64,000 bases of DNA from Myroides odoratus (GTDB lineage Bacteria > Bacteroidota > Bacteroidia > Flavobacteriales > Flavobacteriaceae): the NCBI RefSeq assembly GCF_001549985.1, contig NZ_LROZ01000002.1:124001-188000 (forward strand), given 5' to 3'. Below the pieces are notes generated by a model that had not been told where the DNA came from, made no database searches, and worked only from the letters and a program-made list of their open reading frames with translations. The position numbers and the translations under genes were made by a program. Of this stretch, positions 43,302 to 53,892 are shown one piece after another (position 1 is the first letter of the stretch; every line of letters starts with the position of its first letter).

Positions 43302-46300
43302 TTAAACTTCCGTTGGTTGTTCTGTTGCTGTTGGTGCGCTTGAAATTTTCTCTTGAATGTATTGGAAGAATACATACAAAATTGGGATAACAAAGACACC
43401 TAATACAACACCAAAGAACATTCCTCCAGCTGTACCGATACTAATGGAGTGGTTTCCTTGAGCAGATGATCCTTGTACGAACATCAAAGGCACTAATCCA
43501 GCAACAAAGGCAAAAGAGGTCATCAAGATTGGACGCAAACGCAAGCGCGAAGCTTCTAATGCAGCCTCCACAATGGATAATCCTGCATTTCTTCGCTGTA
43601 CGGCAAATTCTACAATCAAAATGGCATTCTTCGCCAATAAACCGACGAGCATGATGAGTCCGACCTGTACATAAATATTATTGGCAATCCCCACAGCTCC
43701 AATGGCGAGAAAGACACCTATAATACCCACAGGTAAAGAGAATAAAACCACCAAAGGCAAGATGTAACTTTCGTATTGAGCAGCTAGAATGAAATACACG
43801 AATAAAATTGACAATCCAAAGATGAAAACCATCTGATTTCCGGATTGCTTTTCTTCTTTACTCAATCCCAACCATTCAATTCCGTAGCCTGTTGGTAATT
43901 TCTCTGAGGCAATCTGCTCAACTTTAGCCATAGCATCTCCTGTACTAACCCCTGGGCTAATAATACCGTTTACAGTAATCGCATTGAATAAGTTATGTCT
44001 ACTAATGGCTTGTGGTCCATATACTTTTTCTAGTTTAGCTAACGAGCTAATCGGAATCATTTCACCCGATTGTGTATGCACATACAAGGTCTTAAATGAA
44101 TCTTCATTCGCTCTAAAAGGCGCATCTCCTTGTACAAACACTTTAAATTGTTTTCCAAAGCGGTTGAAGTCATTCACTTGCGCACTTCCGTAAAACAATT
44201 GTACTGCAGCCATCATATCCTTTACTTCAACACCATGCATTTTCGCTTTTACTGGATCAACAACAATCTTATACATTGGGAAGTCTGCTTTAAACATAGT
44301 AAAAGCTTGTACTACCTCATCTGATGCACTTAAATCTGCATTAAATTGTGTGACAACATCTGCAAATTCATTAATGGTTCCACCTTTTCTATCTTGAACC
44401 ACTAATTCCAATCCATCAAAATCCCCGAATCCAGGTACTGTCGGATTAGCAAAAACGAAGAAATCACCTTCTTTGATCGTCGATAGTTGTCCATTGATAT
44501 CGGCTAAAATCTCATTGATATCGGTTACTTCCCCGCGTTCTGCTCTGTCTTTGAACGCGATGAATCCCATTCCATACGCTGGACTGGCCGCATTACCCAA
44601 AATATTAAATCCAGAAATTGTCGTTACCGATTTAATTGCTGGGTGATTGCGCATAATATCATCCCCTTCTTTCAATACTTTTGTTGTACGATCAATAGAA
44701 GATCCAGGAGGTAAAGACAACGCAAACATGGCAAAACCTTGGTCTTCATTTGGAATGAATCCCTTAGGCGTTGTATTCATTAATAGAACCATAGCTACAA
44801 TTGATCCCAAAATCAAAGAAGCTCCCAGTACTTTTCTTTTTAATAAAAAGCGAATTCCACCAACATAGCGATTAGTTAATGCATTGAATCCATTGTTGAA
44901 GCTAGAGAAGAAACGAGCTAAAAATCCTTTTTTACTTGTTTCACCGTGCTCATCTGTATAGTGGTTCTTTAATAATAACGCACACAAAGCCGGACTCAAT
45001 GTCAAGGCATTTACTGCCGAAATTAAAATAGCAATCGCGAGGGTAAAGGCAAACTGTTGATAGAAAACCCCTACTGGTCCTGTCATGAATCCTACTGGTA
45101 AGAATACCGCCGACATTACCAAGGTAATCGAGATGATAGCCCCTGTAATCTCACTCATCGCTTTAGAAGTTGCCTCTTTGGCATTTAATCCATCAATCAT
45201 CATGGTGGCATGGACTGCCTCCACTACGACTATGGCATCATCCACTACAATTCCAATGGCGAGCACCAAGGCAAAAAGCGTCAACATATTGATGGAGAAT
45301 CCCAACATATTAAGGAAGAACAAGGTTCCAATCAAGGAAACTGGCACCGCAATCGCAGGAATCAACGTCGATCTAAAATCTTGTAAGAACAAATACACAA
45401 TTAAAAACACCAATAAGAAAGCTTCAATTAACGTGGTTTTCACCTGATTAATGGATTCATCTAGTTGTGTTTTACTCGCAAAGGTTACGTTGTAATTCAA
45501 TCCTTTAGGCAATTGAGGTTTTAACTCCTCTAATACCCCGTAAATTTGCGTTTGAATTTCATTTGCATTCGAACCATTCGTTTGGAAAACCGCCATAGAT
45601 ACGGCTTCTTTTCCATTTACTTTATTTTCTTCATCATACGCTACTGCTCCAAATTCAATGCGAGCAATATCTTTCAAGTATAAAACATTTCCGTTACTAT
45701 CTGCCTGAACAACAATTTGTTCAAACTGTTCTGGGGTATTGTATTTCCCTGGATATGTTAAGGTATATTGAACTGCACCACCGGCATTTTGGCCTAAATT
45801 ACCTGCAGCAACTTCCAAACTTTGATTCTGAATCACGCGTTCAACATCTGAAGGAGTTAACCCGCGATTTGCCAATTTATGAGGATCCAACCAAACGCGC
45901 ATGGCGTAATCTTTCTCTCCAAAAAGCTGTACGTTTCCTACTCCTTTAATACGCTTCAAAGCACGTACCACGTTAATTCTCGCGTAGTTTTGAACGAAAG
46001 TTTCATCATATAGCTCCGCATCATCACTGATGAGGTCAATCACCATAATCATTCCGCGTTGCTCCTTTTGGGTATTTACCCCTGCACGGATTACCTCTTC
46101 TGGTAGAATTCCCTGCACTTGTGCCACTCTATTTTGTACGTTTACTGCAGCTTGATCGGGATCTGTACCCAACTCAAAAAAGACTGTAATAGTCGCTGTA
46201 CCATCATTACTGGCTGTAGATTCGATGTGAGTCATTCGCTCTACTCCATTGATGACTTCCTCTAAAGGAGTAACCACTGATTTTAGTACAGTTTCAGCAT

Positions 46301-46457
46301 TCCCTCCTGGATAAGATGCATGCACAGCAACACTAGGCGGTGCAATATCGGGGAACTGCTGTACAGGTAATTCTTTCAGTCCTACAAGACCTAAAATTAC
46401 CAATATAACAGAAATCACGGTAGCCAAAACAGGCCTGTGAATTATTTTTTTTAGCAT
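43302..46457 (-). CDS. AcrB/MexB-like HAE1 multidrug RND pump
   Basis: 1051 residues, full HAE1 length. Opening FIHRPVLATV-like segment (KIIHRPVLATVISVILVILG), the periplasmic QQFPDIAPPSVAV, TM4 relay GIVVDDAIVVVEAVH with the paired Asp, and the C-terminal NAILIVEFA are all diagnostic. Exports hydrophobic toxicants; substrate range not inferable. The channel gene follows 13 bp later. Confidence 0.95.
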   Translation of the reverse strand: MLKKIIHRPVLATVISVILVILGLVGLKELPVQQFPDIAPPSVAVHASYPGGNAETVLKSVVTPLEEVINGVERMTHIESTASNDGTATITVFFELGTDPDQAAVNVQNRVAQVQGILPEEVIRAGVNTQKEQRGMIMVIDLISDDAELYDETFVQNYARINVVRALKRIKGVGNVQLFGEKDYAMRVWLDPHKLANRGLTPSDVERVIQNQSLEVAAGNLGQNAGGAVQYTLTYPGKYNTPEQFEQIVVQADSNGNVLYLKDIARIEFGAVAYDEENKVNGKEAVSMAVFQTNGSNANEIQTQIYGVLEELKPQLPKGLNYNVTFASKTQLDESINQVKTTLIEAFLLVFLIVYLFLQDFRSTLIPAIAVPVSLIGTLFFLNMLGFSINMLTLFALVLAIGIVVDDAIVVVEAVHATMMIDGLNAKEATSKAMSEITGAIISITLVMSAVFLPVGFMTGPVGVFYQQFAFTLAIAILISAVNALTLSPALCALLLKNHYTDEHGETSKKGFLARFFSSFNNGFNALTNRYVGGIRFLLKRKVLGASLILGSIVAMVLLMNTTPKGFIPNEDQGFAMFALSLPPGSSIDRTTKVLKEGDDIMRNHPAIKSVTTISGFNILGNAASPAYGMGFIAFKDRAERGEVTDINEILADINGQLSTIKEGDFFVFANPTVPGFGDFDGLELVVQDRKGGTINEFADVVTQFNADLSASDEVVQAFTMFKADFPMYKIVVDPVKAKMHGVEVKDMMAAVQLFYGSAQVNDFNRFGKQFKVFVQGDAPFRANEDSFKTLYVHTQSGEMIPISSLAKLEKVYGPQAISRHNLFNAITVNGIISPGVSTGDAMAKVEQIASEKLPTGYGIEWLGLSKEEKQSGNQMVFIFGLSILFVYFILAAQYESYILPLVVLFSLPVGIIGVFLAIGAVGIANNIYVQVGLIMLVGLLAKNAILIVEFAVQRRNAGLSIVEAALEASRLRLRPILMTSFAFVAGLVPLMFVQGSSAQGNHSISIGTAGGMFFGVVLGVFVIPILYVFFQYIQEKISSAPTATEQPTEV

Positions 46458-46513
46458 GAAATTACCTTGTTAAATTGAATCTTTGTTGTTTGTTTTTTGT
46501 GGAAAGATGAACG

Positions 46514-47707
46514 TTATAAAACCGAAGCTTCACGCGCCGTTTCTTCTTCTTTTACTGCGCTAATTTGCTCATTGGACGTTGCTGTTAACGGTTGAACTTG
46601 ATCGCCATCCGCTATTTTATCTAATCCCGTTGTAACGATTACTTCTCCGCTTTCGATACCCCCTTGAACAAAATACGTATGCAAGTTTTTACCCACAATT
46701 TTCAACTGTCTTTGCTCTACTTGATTGTCTTTTCCAAGTACATATGCAAACACTTTATTTTGTAAATCCATTGTTGCTGCGATTGGAATTTGCAAGACAT
46801 CCTTTTTCTTCGCTACTAAATTGACAATGCCTGTTCCGCCATTTCGCAATAATTTGTCTGGATTCTCAAATACAGCACGTACGCTTAATGCATTAGTCGC
46901 CTTATCAAATTCACCATTAATCATATCCACTTTTCCATGTAATGGATAGGTATCCCCGTTGCTCAATTTCAATTCAATATCCATCGGTAAAACCTCTTGT
47001 TCTCCGTTACTTCCTTTAATTAAATCAAAATAATCTGATTCTGTTACTGAAAAATAAGCATAAATCTGAGAAATATCTGACATGGTAGTCAAAGGCTCTG
47101 CCTCACCTGCCGTTACTAAGTTTCCAATTAATTTGGGAATTCTTCCTAAAAACCCATCCACTGGAGCGACAACTGTACAATAGCTCAAATTCAATTTAGC
47201 TTCTGCAACAGCCGCTTTGGCTTGTGCTACCATCGCTTTTGCACTATCTAGGGCTGCATTTGCGGTTTGCAATTGAATAGGAGAGACAAACTTGTTTTCT
47301 ACTAGTGATTTTACTTTGTCTTGTTCCAATTGCGCATTCACCAATTCTGCAGCTGCTGCTTTTAACGTTGCTTCTGCATTTTGTAGCTTGATTTGGTAGG
47401 GCTGTGGATCAATCAAAAATAAAGCCTGTCCCTTTTTGACATAGCTACCTTCCTTAACAACAATTTTATTGATATAGCCTGAAGCTTGTGCTCGAACTTC
47501 TACGTTAACCTTTCCTTGTAAAGAAGCGGTATAACTGTGTACTACTTCTGCATCTCCACGTTCTACAACCTCTGTTTTTACTTCAATATGTCCTCCCATC
47601 GATGCAGAATCACTTGAAGTCTGCTTACACCCTACTGCCGTGAGCAGGGTAATTACTGTTAGCCCTACATAAGCCAATACGCTTAGGTTTCTATAAACTC
47701 TATTCAT
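46514..47707 (-). CDS. AcrA/MexA-like periplasmic adaptor
   Basis: 397 residues with a lipobox (LLTAVGC). Lipoyl halves (RAQASGYINKIVVKEGSYVK; VVAPVDGFLGRIPKLIGNLV) flank an Ala-rich helical hairpin with ALFLIDPQPYQI. First gene of the pump operon, 56 bp before the pump. Confidence 0.93.
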   Translation of the reverse strand: MNRVYRNLSVLAYVGLTVITLLTAVGCKQTSSDSASMGGHIEVKTEVVERGDAEVVHSYTASLQGKVNVEVRAQASGYINKIVVKEGSYVKKGQALFLIDPQPYQIKLQNAEATLKAAAAELVNAQLEQDKVKSLVENKFVSPIQLQTANAALDSAKAMVAQAKAAVAEAKLNLSYCTVVAPVDGFLGRIPKLIGNLVTAGEAEPLTTMSDISQIYAYFSVTESDYFDLIKGSNGEQEVLPMDIELKLSNGDTYPLHGKVDMINGEFDKATNALSVRAVFENPDKLLRNGGTGIVNLVAKKKDVLQIPIAATMDLQNKVFAYVLGKDNQVEQRQLKIVGKNLHTYFVQGGIESGEVIVTTGLDKIADGDQVQPLTATSNEQISAVKEEETAREASVL

Positions 47708-47833
47708 AAATTTTCATATTTCACAACAAAAATGAAAAAAAGAGATTTTCAACACTTTTTTTTTATTTTGAAGTGTAAAAATTGGTTCCTGAACCGTAAA
47801 AACCGCGAACTAATCTGTAGGGGACAACTAAAA

Positions 47834-47853
47834 AAAGCTACCGAAGTAGCTTT
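47834..47853 (-). terminator. Terminator of LytTR regulator gene
   Basis: 8-bp stem AAAGCTAC / GTAGCTTT overlapping the stop codon, followed by TTTAG on the minus strand. It separates the regulator unit from the pump operon. Confidence 0.7.
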
Positions 47854-48607
47854 ATGAATTCAACCAATTTTTAAATAAGGGGGACTTTTCTCTACTGATT
47901 ATTATTTCTCGTTGAGGGTCTTGAACAAGGGTAACTTTAAGCTTCCCATTGTAGTAATTTTGAATATTGTGGATACTATCGATATGCAAGATATGTTGTC
48001 TATTCGCTCTGAAAAACACAAGAGGATCTAGTTCCTCTTCTACCTCTTCCATCGTTTGACCGATGATGATTTCGCTTTTGTCTTTCAACACCAAATGCGT
48101 AATTTTTAACTCGGAATAGATATAGTCGATTTCATCTACTTTAACTGTTTTAAAACCATCCTTGTAAGGAATTAAAAAACGGGAACGATAGACAATTTCC
48201 TTTTTGTTTAAACTTCCTAAAATATGTTGAATAGAATCATTCAATCCCGCGGGATTTAAACTTTTATACTTTGCCAAGGCTTGAACCAAATCCTCCTCTT
48301 GCACTGGTTTCATTAAGTAGTCAATACTATTAACCTTAAATGCTTTTAGGGCGTACTCATCATACGACGTGGTAAAAATAACGGGAATATTCACTTGAAT
48401 TTGTTCGAATATTTCAAAACAAAGACCGTCTTCTAGGCGAATATCCATAAAAATAAGATCAGGATCCGCATGAGTTTGCAACCAACTCACTGCCGACTGT
48501 ATTCCTTCGACTACTGCCAATACTTCGATTGTTGGGTCAATTTGATGCAAGAGACGCATGAGTTTATTTGCATTTCTTTCTTCATCTTCTACAATCAATA
48601 CCTTCAT
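47852..48607 (-). CDS. LytTR-family response regulator
   Basis: 251 residues. Receiver domain with D55 as phospho-acceptor (PDLIFMDIRLEDG) and K in YLMKPVQEED. LytTR DNA-binding domain (about 140-250) with FLIPYKDGFKTVKVDEIDYI and the FFRANRQHILHIDSI segment. Paired with the LytS-type kinase 11 bp upstream. The pump operon next door is the natural candidate target. Confidence 0.92.
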   Translation of the reverse strand: MKVLIVEDEERNANKLMRLLHQIDPTIEVLAVVEGIQSAVSWLQTHADPDLIFMDIRLEDGLCFEIFEQIQVNIPVIFTTSYDEYALKAFKVNSIDYLMKPVQEEDLVQALAKYKSLNPAGLNDSIQHILGSLNKKEIVYRSRFLIPYKDGFKTVKVDEIDYIYSELKITHLVLKDKSEIIIGQTMEEVEEELDPLVFFRANRQHILHIDSIHNIQNYYNGKLKVTLVQDPQREIIISREKSPLFKNWLNS

Positions 48608-48618
48608 ATCCCTATTTT

Positions 48619-49749
48619 TTAATTGGTGTAACTTCTTTCTCTAACTGCTAACAAAGGTAGCTTCACTATAAACTCCTCCGTTGTACTTGTAATTTCAACA
48701 TCCAATTGACTCAACAAACGATAGCGATCGACAATATTGTCTAATCCTACTTTTGAGGATGGTAATTCGACCACCAGCTTTTGTAAATTATTGCGGACCA
48801 CCACATATTGATTCACGACTTCGATGTGAATAATAAGGGGATGTTCTTTGGATGCGGTATTGTGTTTCACTGCATTTTCAACCAAAAGTTGTAAGGCAAT
48901 TGGCGCGACAGCTTGTGTATTTTGAACGGTTTCTGGAATGTCAATAATTAGCTCTACCTTGCGTCCCATTCGCTCTTTAATCAAGTAAAAATACGATTCT
49001 ACAAAGCTGATTTCCTCTTTTAAGCTAATGCTATTTTTTCTTACATTCGAAAGCATATAACGATAGACCAAAGCCAAATGATCAATAAACTTTACCGCTA
49101 CCTGCTGATCTTCAATGACTAATTCTGACAGCGTGCTAAAATTATTAAATAGAAAATGAGGATCTAATTGCATTTTCAGCGTTTCCAATTCCGCTTGACT
49201 CGCAATGCGTTCTAACTGTTCTGCTTTAAGCTTTAATTCAGCTGCATCCATCATAGAGTTTTTCCAGTTTTTAATTAAAAAATAGCCGGTGTGAATCACA
49301 CTAATAAAAATTCCAGTATTGATACTAATCAATAAAGACTGCCAGATATCAATTTTAGCTTCTAAATCTAAAATCTCTCCTGGTGCATATGGTATCCATA
49401 CCAAATAAGCAATATTGAGGATACAATAAACAAGGAAAATAAAGAGAATCAACAACACGAGTTGAACAACAACACGCCAGGTTGCATACTTGGTCCAAGG
49501 TAAAACTTTATTCAAAGCATGACTCAATCGCAAACTGATTTCACTAATGAGTGTACAATAGACTAAAATCATAATGCCCGACTGCCAAAAACTATCTGTA
49601 TCTATGCTTGTATACCATTCAGGATCGTACGGATTCAATAAGAAATGAGAAAATAAATACAATACAAAAACAGCAGGAATAACAACTAGCCGATAATGCT
49701 TTGTAAATAGCGATTGATCTATATTATTTTTTTCTACCTTTCTTTCCAT
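48619..49749 (-). CDS. LytS/YehU-type sensor histidine kinase
   Basis: 376 residues from the ATG at 49749; the longer start at 49761 is TTG. Four N-terminal membrane helices, a coiled linker, then the His_kinase domain with LDPHFLFNNFSTLSEL (phospho-acceptor His) and an ATPase domain with LLVENAVKHN. Signals to the LytTR regulator. Confidence 0.92.
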   Translation of the reverse strand: MERKVEKNNIDQSLFTKHYRLVVIPAVFVLYLFSHFLLNPYDPEWYTSIDTDSFWQSGIMILVYCTLISEISLRLSHALNKVLPWTKYATWRVVVQLVLLILFIFLVYCILNIAYLVWIPYAPGEILDLEAKIDIWQSLLISINTGIFISVIHTGYFLIKNWKNSMMDAAELKLKAEQLERIASQAELETLKMQLDPHFLFNNFSTLSELVIEDQQVAVKFIDHLALVYRYMLSNVRKNSISLKEEISFVESYFYLIKERMGRKVELIIDIPETVQNTQAVAPIALQLLVENAVKHNTASKEHPLIIHIEVVNQYVVVRNNLQKLVVELPSSKVGLDNIVDRYRLLSQLDVEITSTTEEFIVKLPLLAVRERSYTN

Positions 49750-49886
49750 ATTTGTTAGCAAAAGTAAGTGACTTTTTACCGAATCGTTGAGATAAATAAC
49801 TCAACAGGAATAATTATACGTTGAATCGTACAAATGTACTACTGTATCTTGACTTTCCTTACCAAAGTACGCAAAAGGCATAAAAA

Positions 49887-49909
49887 AAGCTAGCGGATTT
49901 CGCTAGCTT
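49887..49909 (-). terminator. Terminator of RDD gene
   Basis: Perfect 9-bp stem AAGCTAGCG / CGCTAGCTT, 5-nt loop, flanked by A7 and by T-rich sequence. Confidence 0.85.
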
Positions 49910-49924
49910 GTATTTTTTTCTGTT

Positions 49925-50572
49925 CTAGAAATTATAGTTTTTTCGTCCTATCTCCTTCACAACTACTGTTTTAGCAACGCTATCGTGCAAGGTTTGCTTT
50001 TTGTCATTTCCAAAGTACAAAAGATATCCAATACAGAACATCATACTAGAAACAATCGACATAAAGAAACGTCCTGTTGCTTGTCCGAAATCGATGGCAT
50101 TACCTTCCATACTCAAGCATCGAATATTCATTACTCGTTGTCCAAGGGTTGCTTGCTCTTTACTTGAATGTAGAATCGCGTAATACAACCAAGGCCCAAC
50201 AACGGGAATGATACTAGCAAATAAACAAATCAAACGATCCAATAGCAATGCAACAAATCGATCGCCAAAATTAGCATACTCCAAGTAAATTTCACCTTGA
50301 GGTGTAAAAAGCGTAACGTGCATTTTATCTGCGTGATAGACAACATTACCTATTCTTTCTTCATAAACTTGGGGCTTATTTTCTCCTTGTACGTGCATGG
50401 GTTTATATTGAAAGATATCTTGTAAATCTTCGATATAACGTGCTTCTGTCCAATTTGCTAAACCTTCATACCACAGTAACGTTTGAGCAGTAATACCAAT
50501 TTCGACCAATTCGCTCTTTGTATAAGGTCCTTGTTTTTCACTGTTGCGAACGATAAAATATTTTGTATCCAT
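49925..50572 (-). CDS. GYF_2 (DUF4339) and RDD-domain membrane protein
   Basis: 215 residues. N-terminal GYF_2 domain (about 3-55) with GPYTKSELVEIGI, LLWYEGLANWTEA. The RDD domain follows with FGDRFVALLLDRLI, ATLGQRVMNIRCLS and a third segment DSVAKTVVV; three membrane helices. RDD proteins can act in ion or osmolyte transport or as scaffolds; role here unknown. Confidence 0.88.
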   Translation of the reverse strand: MDTKYFIVRNSEKQGPYTKSELVEIGITAQTLLWYEGLANWTEARYIEDLQDIFQYKPMHVQGENKPQVYEERIGNVVYHADKMHVTLFTPQGEIYLEYANFGDRFVALLLDRLICLFASIIPVVGPWLYYAILHSSKEQATLGQRVMNIRCLSMEGNAIDFGQATGRFFMSIVSSMMFCIGYLLYFGNDKKQTLHDSVAKTVVVKEIGRKNYNF

Positions 50573-50636
50573 AGCGTTATTTCTTTATGTAAACATACAA
50601 AAGCATTTGATATCCTCACAACACTTTTTTACAATT

Positions 50637-51083
50637 TTATTTGTCAAAAGAGACTAATTCAATTTCTTTTAAATCCTCGTGATTCAGCACCTCAACAATC
50701 AATTCGTTATTTTTCAATTCTTTGATTTTAAACTGAAAATTTTCACCCAAACTTGTACTAGACATTCGAATTAAATTACCTTCTAATACCCAAGAACCCT
50801 GATCCTCACCCAAGCTATACTTATCTACAGCTGTAAACTTATTGTCTTTGAGTGTAATATGCACAGATGAAAGTTGATAAGCTAACTTCTTTGCTCCTTT
50901 ACATGACTCATCAAAAACAAAATGAGCGGCAATCCAATTCTTTTCTAAATTATCCTCCTTCACTAATTTAATCGACTTTGTATCGATGTCATTACTACCA
51001 TCTTCTTTGCTACAACTAATTAATAGCGATCCAAGACTAGCTGCAATCATGACAGCCATTGTCCATTTTAAAACTTTTTTCAT
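50637..51083 (-). CDS. Lipocalin-like small lipoprotein
   Basis: 148 residues from the ATG at 51083. Lipobox SLLISC. The body has lipocalin-like beta strands: WIAAHFVFDESC, FTAVDKYSLGEDQGSWVLEG, LIRMSSTSLGENFQFKIKEL. Family function unknown. Followed by the RDD gene on the same strand. Confidence 0.75.
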   Translation of the reverse strand: MKKVLKWTMAVMIAASLGSLLISCSKEDGSNDIDTKSIKLVKEDNLEKNWIAAHFVFDESCKGAKKLAYQLSSVHITLKDNKFTAVDKYSLGEDQGSWVLEGNLIRMSSTSLGENFQFKIKELKNNELIVEVLNHEDLKEIELVSFDK

Positions 51084-51629
51084 AACATAGTCTATTAAGG
51101 GGTTAAACAACAGTTATTTTTAATTTTTTGTTTTAAACTACTTTTTTACATCGTATCTAATTTACTAAAAAAAGTTTAAAAAAACATTTTTTTATTAATA
51201 TTTATAATTATAATCATACTTTAACCTAATTAAGCAAGTATGTTTAAGAATAATAGTTAAAACAATAAATTAAATTTTAAAAAGACGTCTTTATTACTTA
51301 TTAACTAGTCACAAAAGTATTGGATAAATGAAGGGGTAAAAATGACAAATATCATCAGTATTTACAATACTTTCCCGATATTTAGAGTGAGGCATTTACT
51401 GAAAATCTCAGCAGACTTAAAATCAAATATTTACCCCTTCCCTATCCCATAAAAAGCTAAATATTATCATTATATTAACATACTGTATCTTTTTTAGTTC
51501 TTTTATTTTTATAGCAGTCACCAGATAAATATTTCCTAATCTTAGGCTAATCTTACCTTAATTCCTTTAAATCAATCTAAATAATGTTTAGAATTTTTTA
51601 CTAAAAAATACCAATTTCATGGAAAACGA
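51084..51629. other. Long AT-rich intergenic region
   Basis: No gene supported. A TACTTTTG element on the minus strand (51312-51319) matches the TAnnTTTG consensus but is about 230 bp upstream of the lipoprotein start, so either a long leader exists or the element is not used. Confidence 0.5.
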
Positions 51630-51671
51630 AAAAGTTCCTATTTTTTTAAAAAAACAAGAACTTTTTTTATA
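51630..51671 (-). terminator. Terminator of bioB
   Basis: AAAAGTTC...TTTTTTT pairing with AAAAAAA...GAACTTTT, a long A/T-rich stem with GAAC/GTTC clamps, just past the bioB stop. Confidence 0.7.
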
Positions 51672-51695
51672 ATTGTGTACTTATACTTTTTTCTT

Positions 51696-52679
51696 CTACT
51701 TTTTTTCAGCCAAAACCATCGGTTTTAGTCCTAATTTTTGAAATAATTGTTGGTCGTCACTCAACGATGGATTAGGCGTAACGAGCAAGGTTTCTTCTTC
51801 TCCTGCAAAAATGGAGTTTGCTCCAGCTAAAAAACACCAACCTTGTTCTGCTTCATTCATTTCTAAACGTCCTGCACTTAAGCGAACCATTGTCGTTGGT
51901 ATGACAATACGCGTTGTAGCAATCATTCGCACCATTTCCCAAATATCCGTTTTTGGCATATCCTCCATAGGAGTTCCTTTTACGCGTGCGAGTGCATTAA
52001 TAGGAACAGATTCAGGATGTTTATCCATTGTTGCCAAAGTTAATAGCATAGAGATTCGATCTTGATCCGTTTCTCCAAGTCCAATAATTCCTCCAGAACA
52101 TACAGTGATTCCCGCTTTACGCACTGAATTAATCGTATTTAGGCGTTGATCGAATGTTCGAGTAGATATAATATCCTTATAATGACTTTCAGACGTATCG
52201 ATATTGTGATTATATGCATATAAACCCGCTTCTTGTAAGCGTTTTGCTTGGTGATCAGTCAGCATCCCCAACGTACAACAAACCTCCATATCTAATGCAT
52301 TCACCCCTTTAACCATATCAATAACTTTATCAAAGTCTCGATTATCGCGAACCTCACGCCAAGCTGCAGCCATACAAAATCGAGAAGACCCATTGGCTTT
52401 AGCTTTCTTAGCATGAGCTAAAACAGTTTCTACAGGCAATAATCGCTGTACTTTAATATCCGTATGATAACGAGCCGCTTGTCCACAATACGAGCAATCT
52501 TCTGGGCATCCTCCTGTTTTTATAGAAAGTAAAGTACTGACTTGTACCTCAAGTGGATTGTGATATTGTCTGTGTACAGTTGCTGCCTGATACACTAACT
52601 TCATAATTGGTAAATCATAGATTTCTTGTATTTCTTCAGCCGTCCAATTATTTCGGATTGGTGCTTTACCGTCTTTCAT
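51696..52679 (-). CDS. bioB: Biotin synthase
   Basis: Radical SAM enzyme that inserts sulfur into dethiobiotin. 327 residues, usual length. CxxxCxxC at C58-C62-C65 (GCPEDCSYC) binds the [4Fe-4S] cluster; GSSRFCMAAAWR, EVCCTLGMLT, YNHNIDTS and SAGRLEMNE are conserved BioB segments supplying the second cluster and substrate site. Only bio gene in the window. A TATTTTTG element lies 28 bp upstream. Confidence 0.96.
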   Translation of the reverse strand: MKDGKAPIRNNWTAEEIQEIYDLPIMKLVYQAATVHRQYHNPLEVQVSTLLSIKTGGCPEDCSYCGQAARYHTDIKVQRLLPVETVLAHAKKAKANGSSRFCMAAAWREVRDNRDFDKVIDMVKGVNALDMEVCCTLGMLTDHQAKRLQEAGLYAYNHNIDTSESHYKDIISTRTFDQRLNTINSVRKAGITVCSGGIIGLGETDQDRISMLLTLATMDKHPESVPINALARVKGTPMEDMPKTDIWEMVRMIATTRIVIPTTMVRLSAGRLEMNEAEQGWCFLAGANSIFAGEEETLLVTPNPSLSDDQQLFQKLGLKPMVLAEKK

Positions 52680-52707
52680 CGTCTTATTTGTTTTATTAGT
52701 TAAGCGC

Positions 52708-52715
52708 CAAAAATA
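52708..52715 (-). promoter_or_regulatory. Candidate -7 element of bioB
   Basis: TATTTTTG on the minus strand, 28 bp before the ATG. The -33 position is a weak TTCAA. Confidence 0.5.
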
Positions 52716-52830
52716 GTATGGATAAGACTGTTGAAGGGCATCCGGTTTTTAAAAAAGAACTAGACCAGTTTTTTTGTGCTTTGTGAGGTTTGCTCTTCGT
52801 GAGGCGGTAAGGTAGTGAGGTGGTGAGGCG

Positions 52831-53520
52831 GTGAGTTTGTGAAGGTGTTGGATTTAATCAATTATAGAGGATTGTTACAAAAAAGCTTGTTGCAAAAAGC
52901 GAAAAAAAAAGCAATACTCTAATCAGTTGCTCCGCTCTGTATGTCCCCCTGACGAAGGAAGGGTCGCATCCGTTATTCAACTGTGCTTTGTGTGGATTGT
53001 TTTTGTGAGGCGGTGAGACGGTGAGTTTGTGAAGGTGTTGGATTTAATCAATTATAGAGGATTGTTACAAAAAAGATTGTAGCAAAAAGCGAAAAAAAAG
53101 CAATACTCTAATCAGTTGCTCCGCTCTGTATGTCCCCCTGACGAAGGAAGGGTCGCATCCGTTATTCAACTGTGCTTTGTGTGGATTGTTTTTGTGACGT
53201 GGTGAGTTTGTGAAGTTTGTACTTTGTAAGGTGGTGAGACGGTGAGGCGGTGAGTTTGTGAAAATGTTGGATTTATCAATTATAGAGGATTGTTACAAAA
53301 AAGCTTGTTGCAAAAAGCGAAAAAAAGCAATATTCTAATCAGTTGCTCCGCTCCGTATGTCTCCCTGACAAAGGAAGGGTCGCATCCGTTATTCAACTGT
53401 GCTTTGTGTGGATTGTTTTTGTGAGACGGTGAGGCGGTGAGTTTGTGAAAATGTTGGATTTATCAATTATAGAGGATTGTTACGAAAAAGCTTGTAGCAA
53501 AAAGCGAAAAAAAAGCAAAA
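52831..53520. repeat. Direct array of about 3.4 copies of a 190-220-bp intergenic repeat
   Basis: Units start with GTGAGTTTGTGAA at 52831, 53031, 53250 and 53438. Each then carries an A/T-rich stretch (AATTATAGAGGATTGTTAC) and a GC-richer core (GACGAAGGAAGGGTCGCATC, CGTTATTCAAC), ending in TGTGTGGATTGTTTTTGTGA. The last copy is cut short at the core. Copies differ by a few bases and by the number of GTGAGGCG-type steps between them. No coding frame is conserved. Confidence 0.9.
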
Positions 53521-53578
53521 AACAAAAAAGCATCCCACAAACCTCACAAAGAGCAAAAAACAAACTTCACAAAAAACA

Positions 53579-53612
53579 AAAAAGAAGCCCCTGAAAAAAG
53601 GACTTCTTTTTT
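53579..53612. terminator. Terminator-like hairpin at end of repeat array
   Basis: AAAAAAGAAG / CTTCTTTTTT stem flanking a G/C-rich loop; symmetrical A and T runs. Confidence 0.55.
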
Positions 53613-53892
53613 ATAATCTAACCACACTTTTTACTTTTCAAATTAAAATTTGAAAATCAACACAAAGTTATGAGTATACCAAGGTACACATCAACACGAA
53701 TATTTTATACGTTAAAAACAGAAGATTTTTTTTATCACTTACACACACTTCTTCTGTTTTTAAATAACTTGTATTTTTGCTAGCTTGTTTTGCGTTCTAT
53801 ATATTTAAATCTATCTTAACACAACACATCGCTAAGATTAAATTCTTTACATTTGAACAAAACAAAAGTCCATATTAATTTGAATCTATTAT

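Noticed and set aside
52831..53520. Repeat array considered as a CRISPR
   Set aside because: Units of 190-220 bp are too long and there are no unique spacers of regular length or nearby cas genes.
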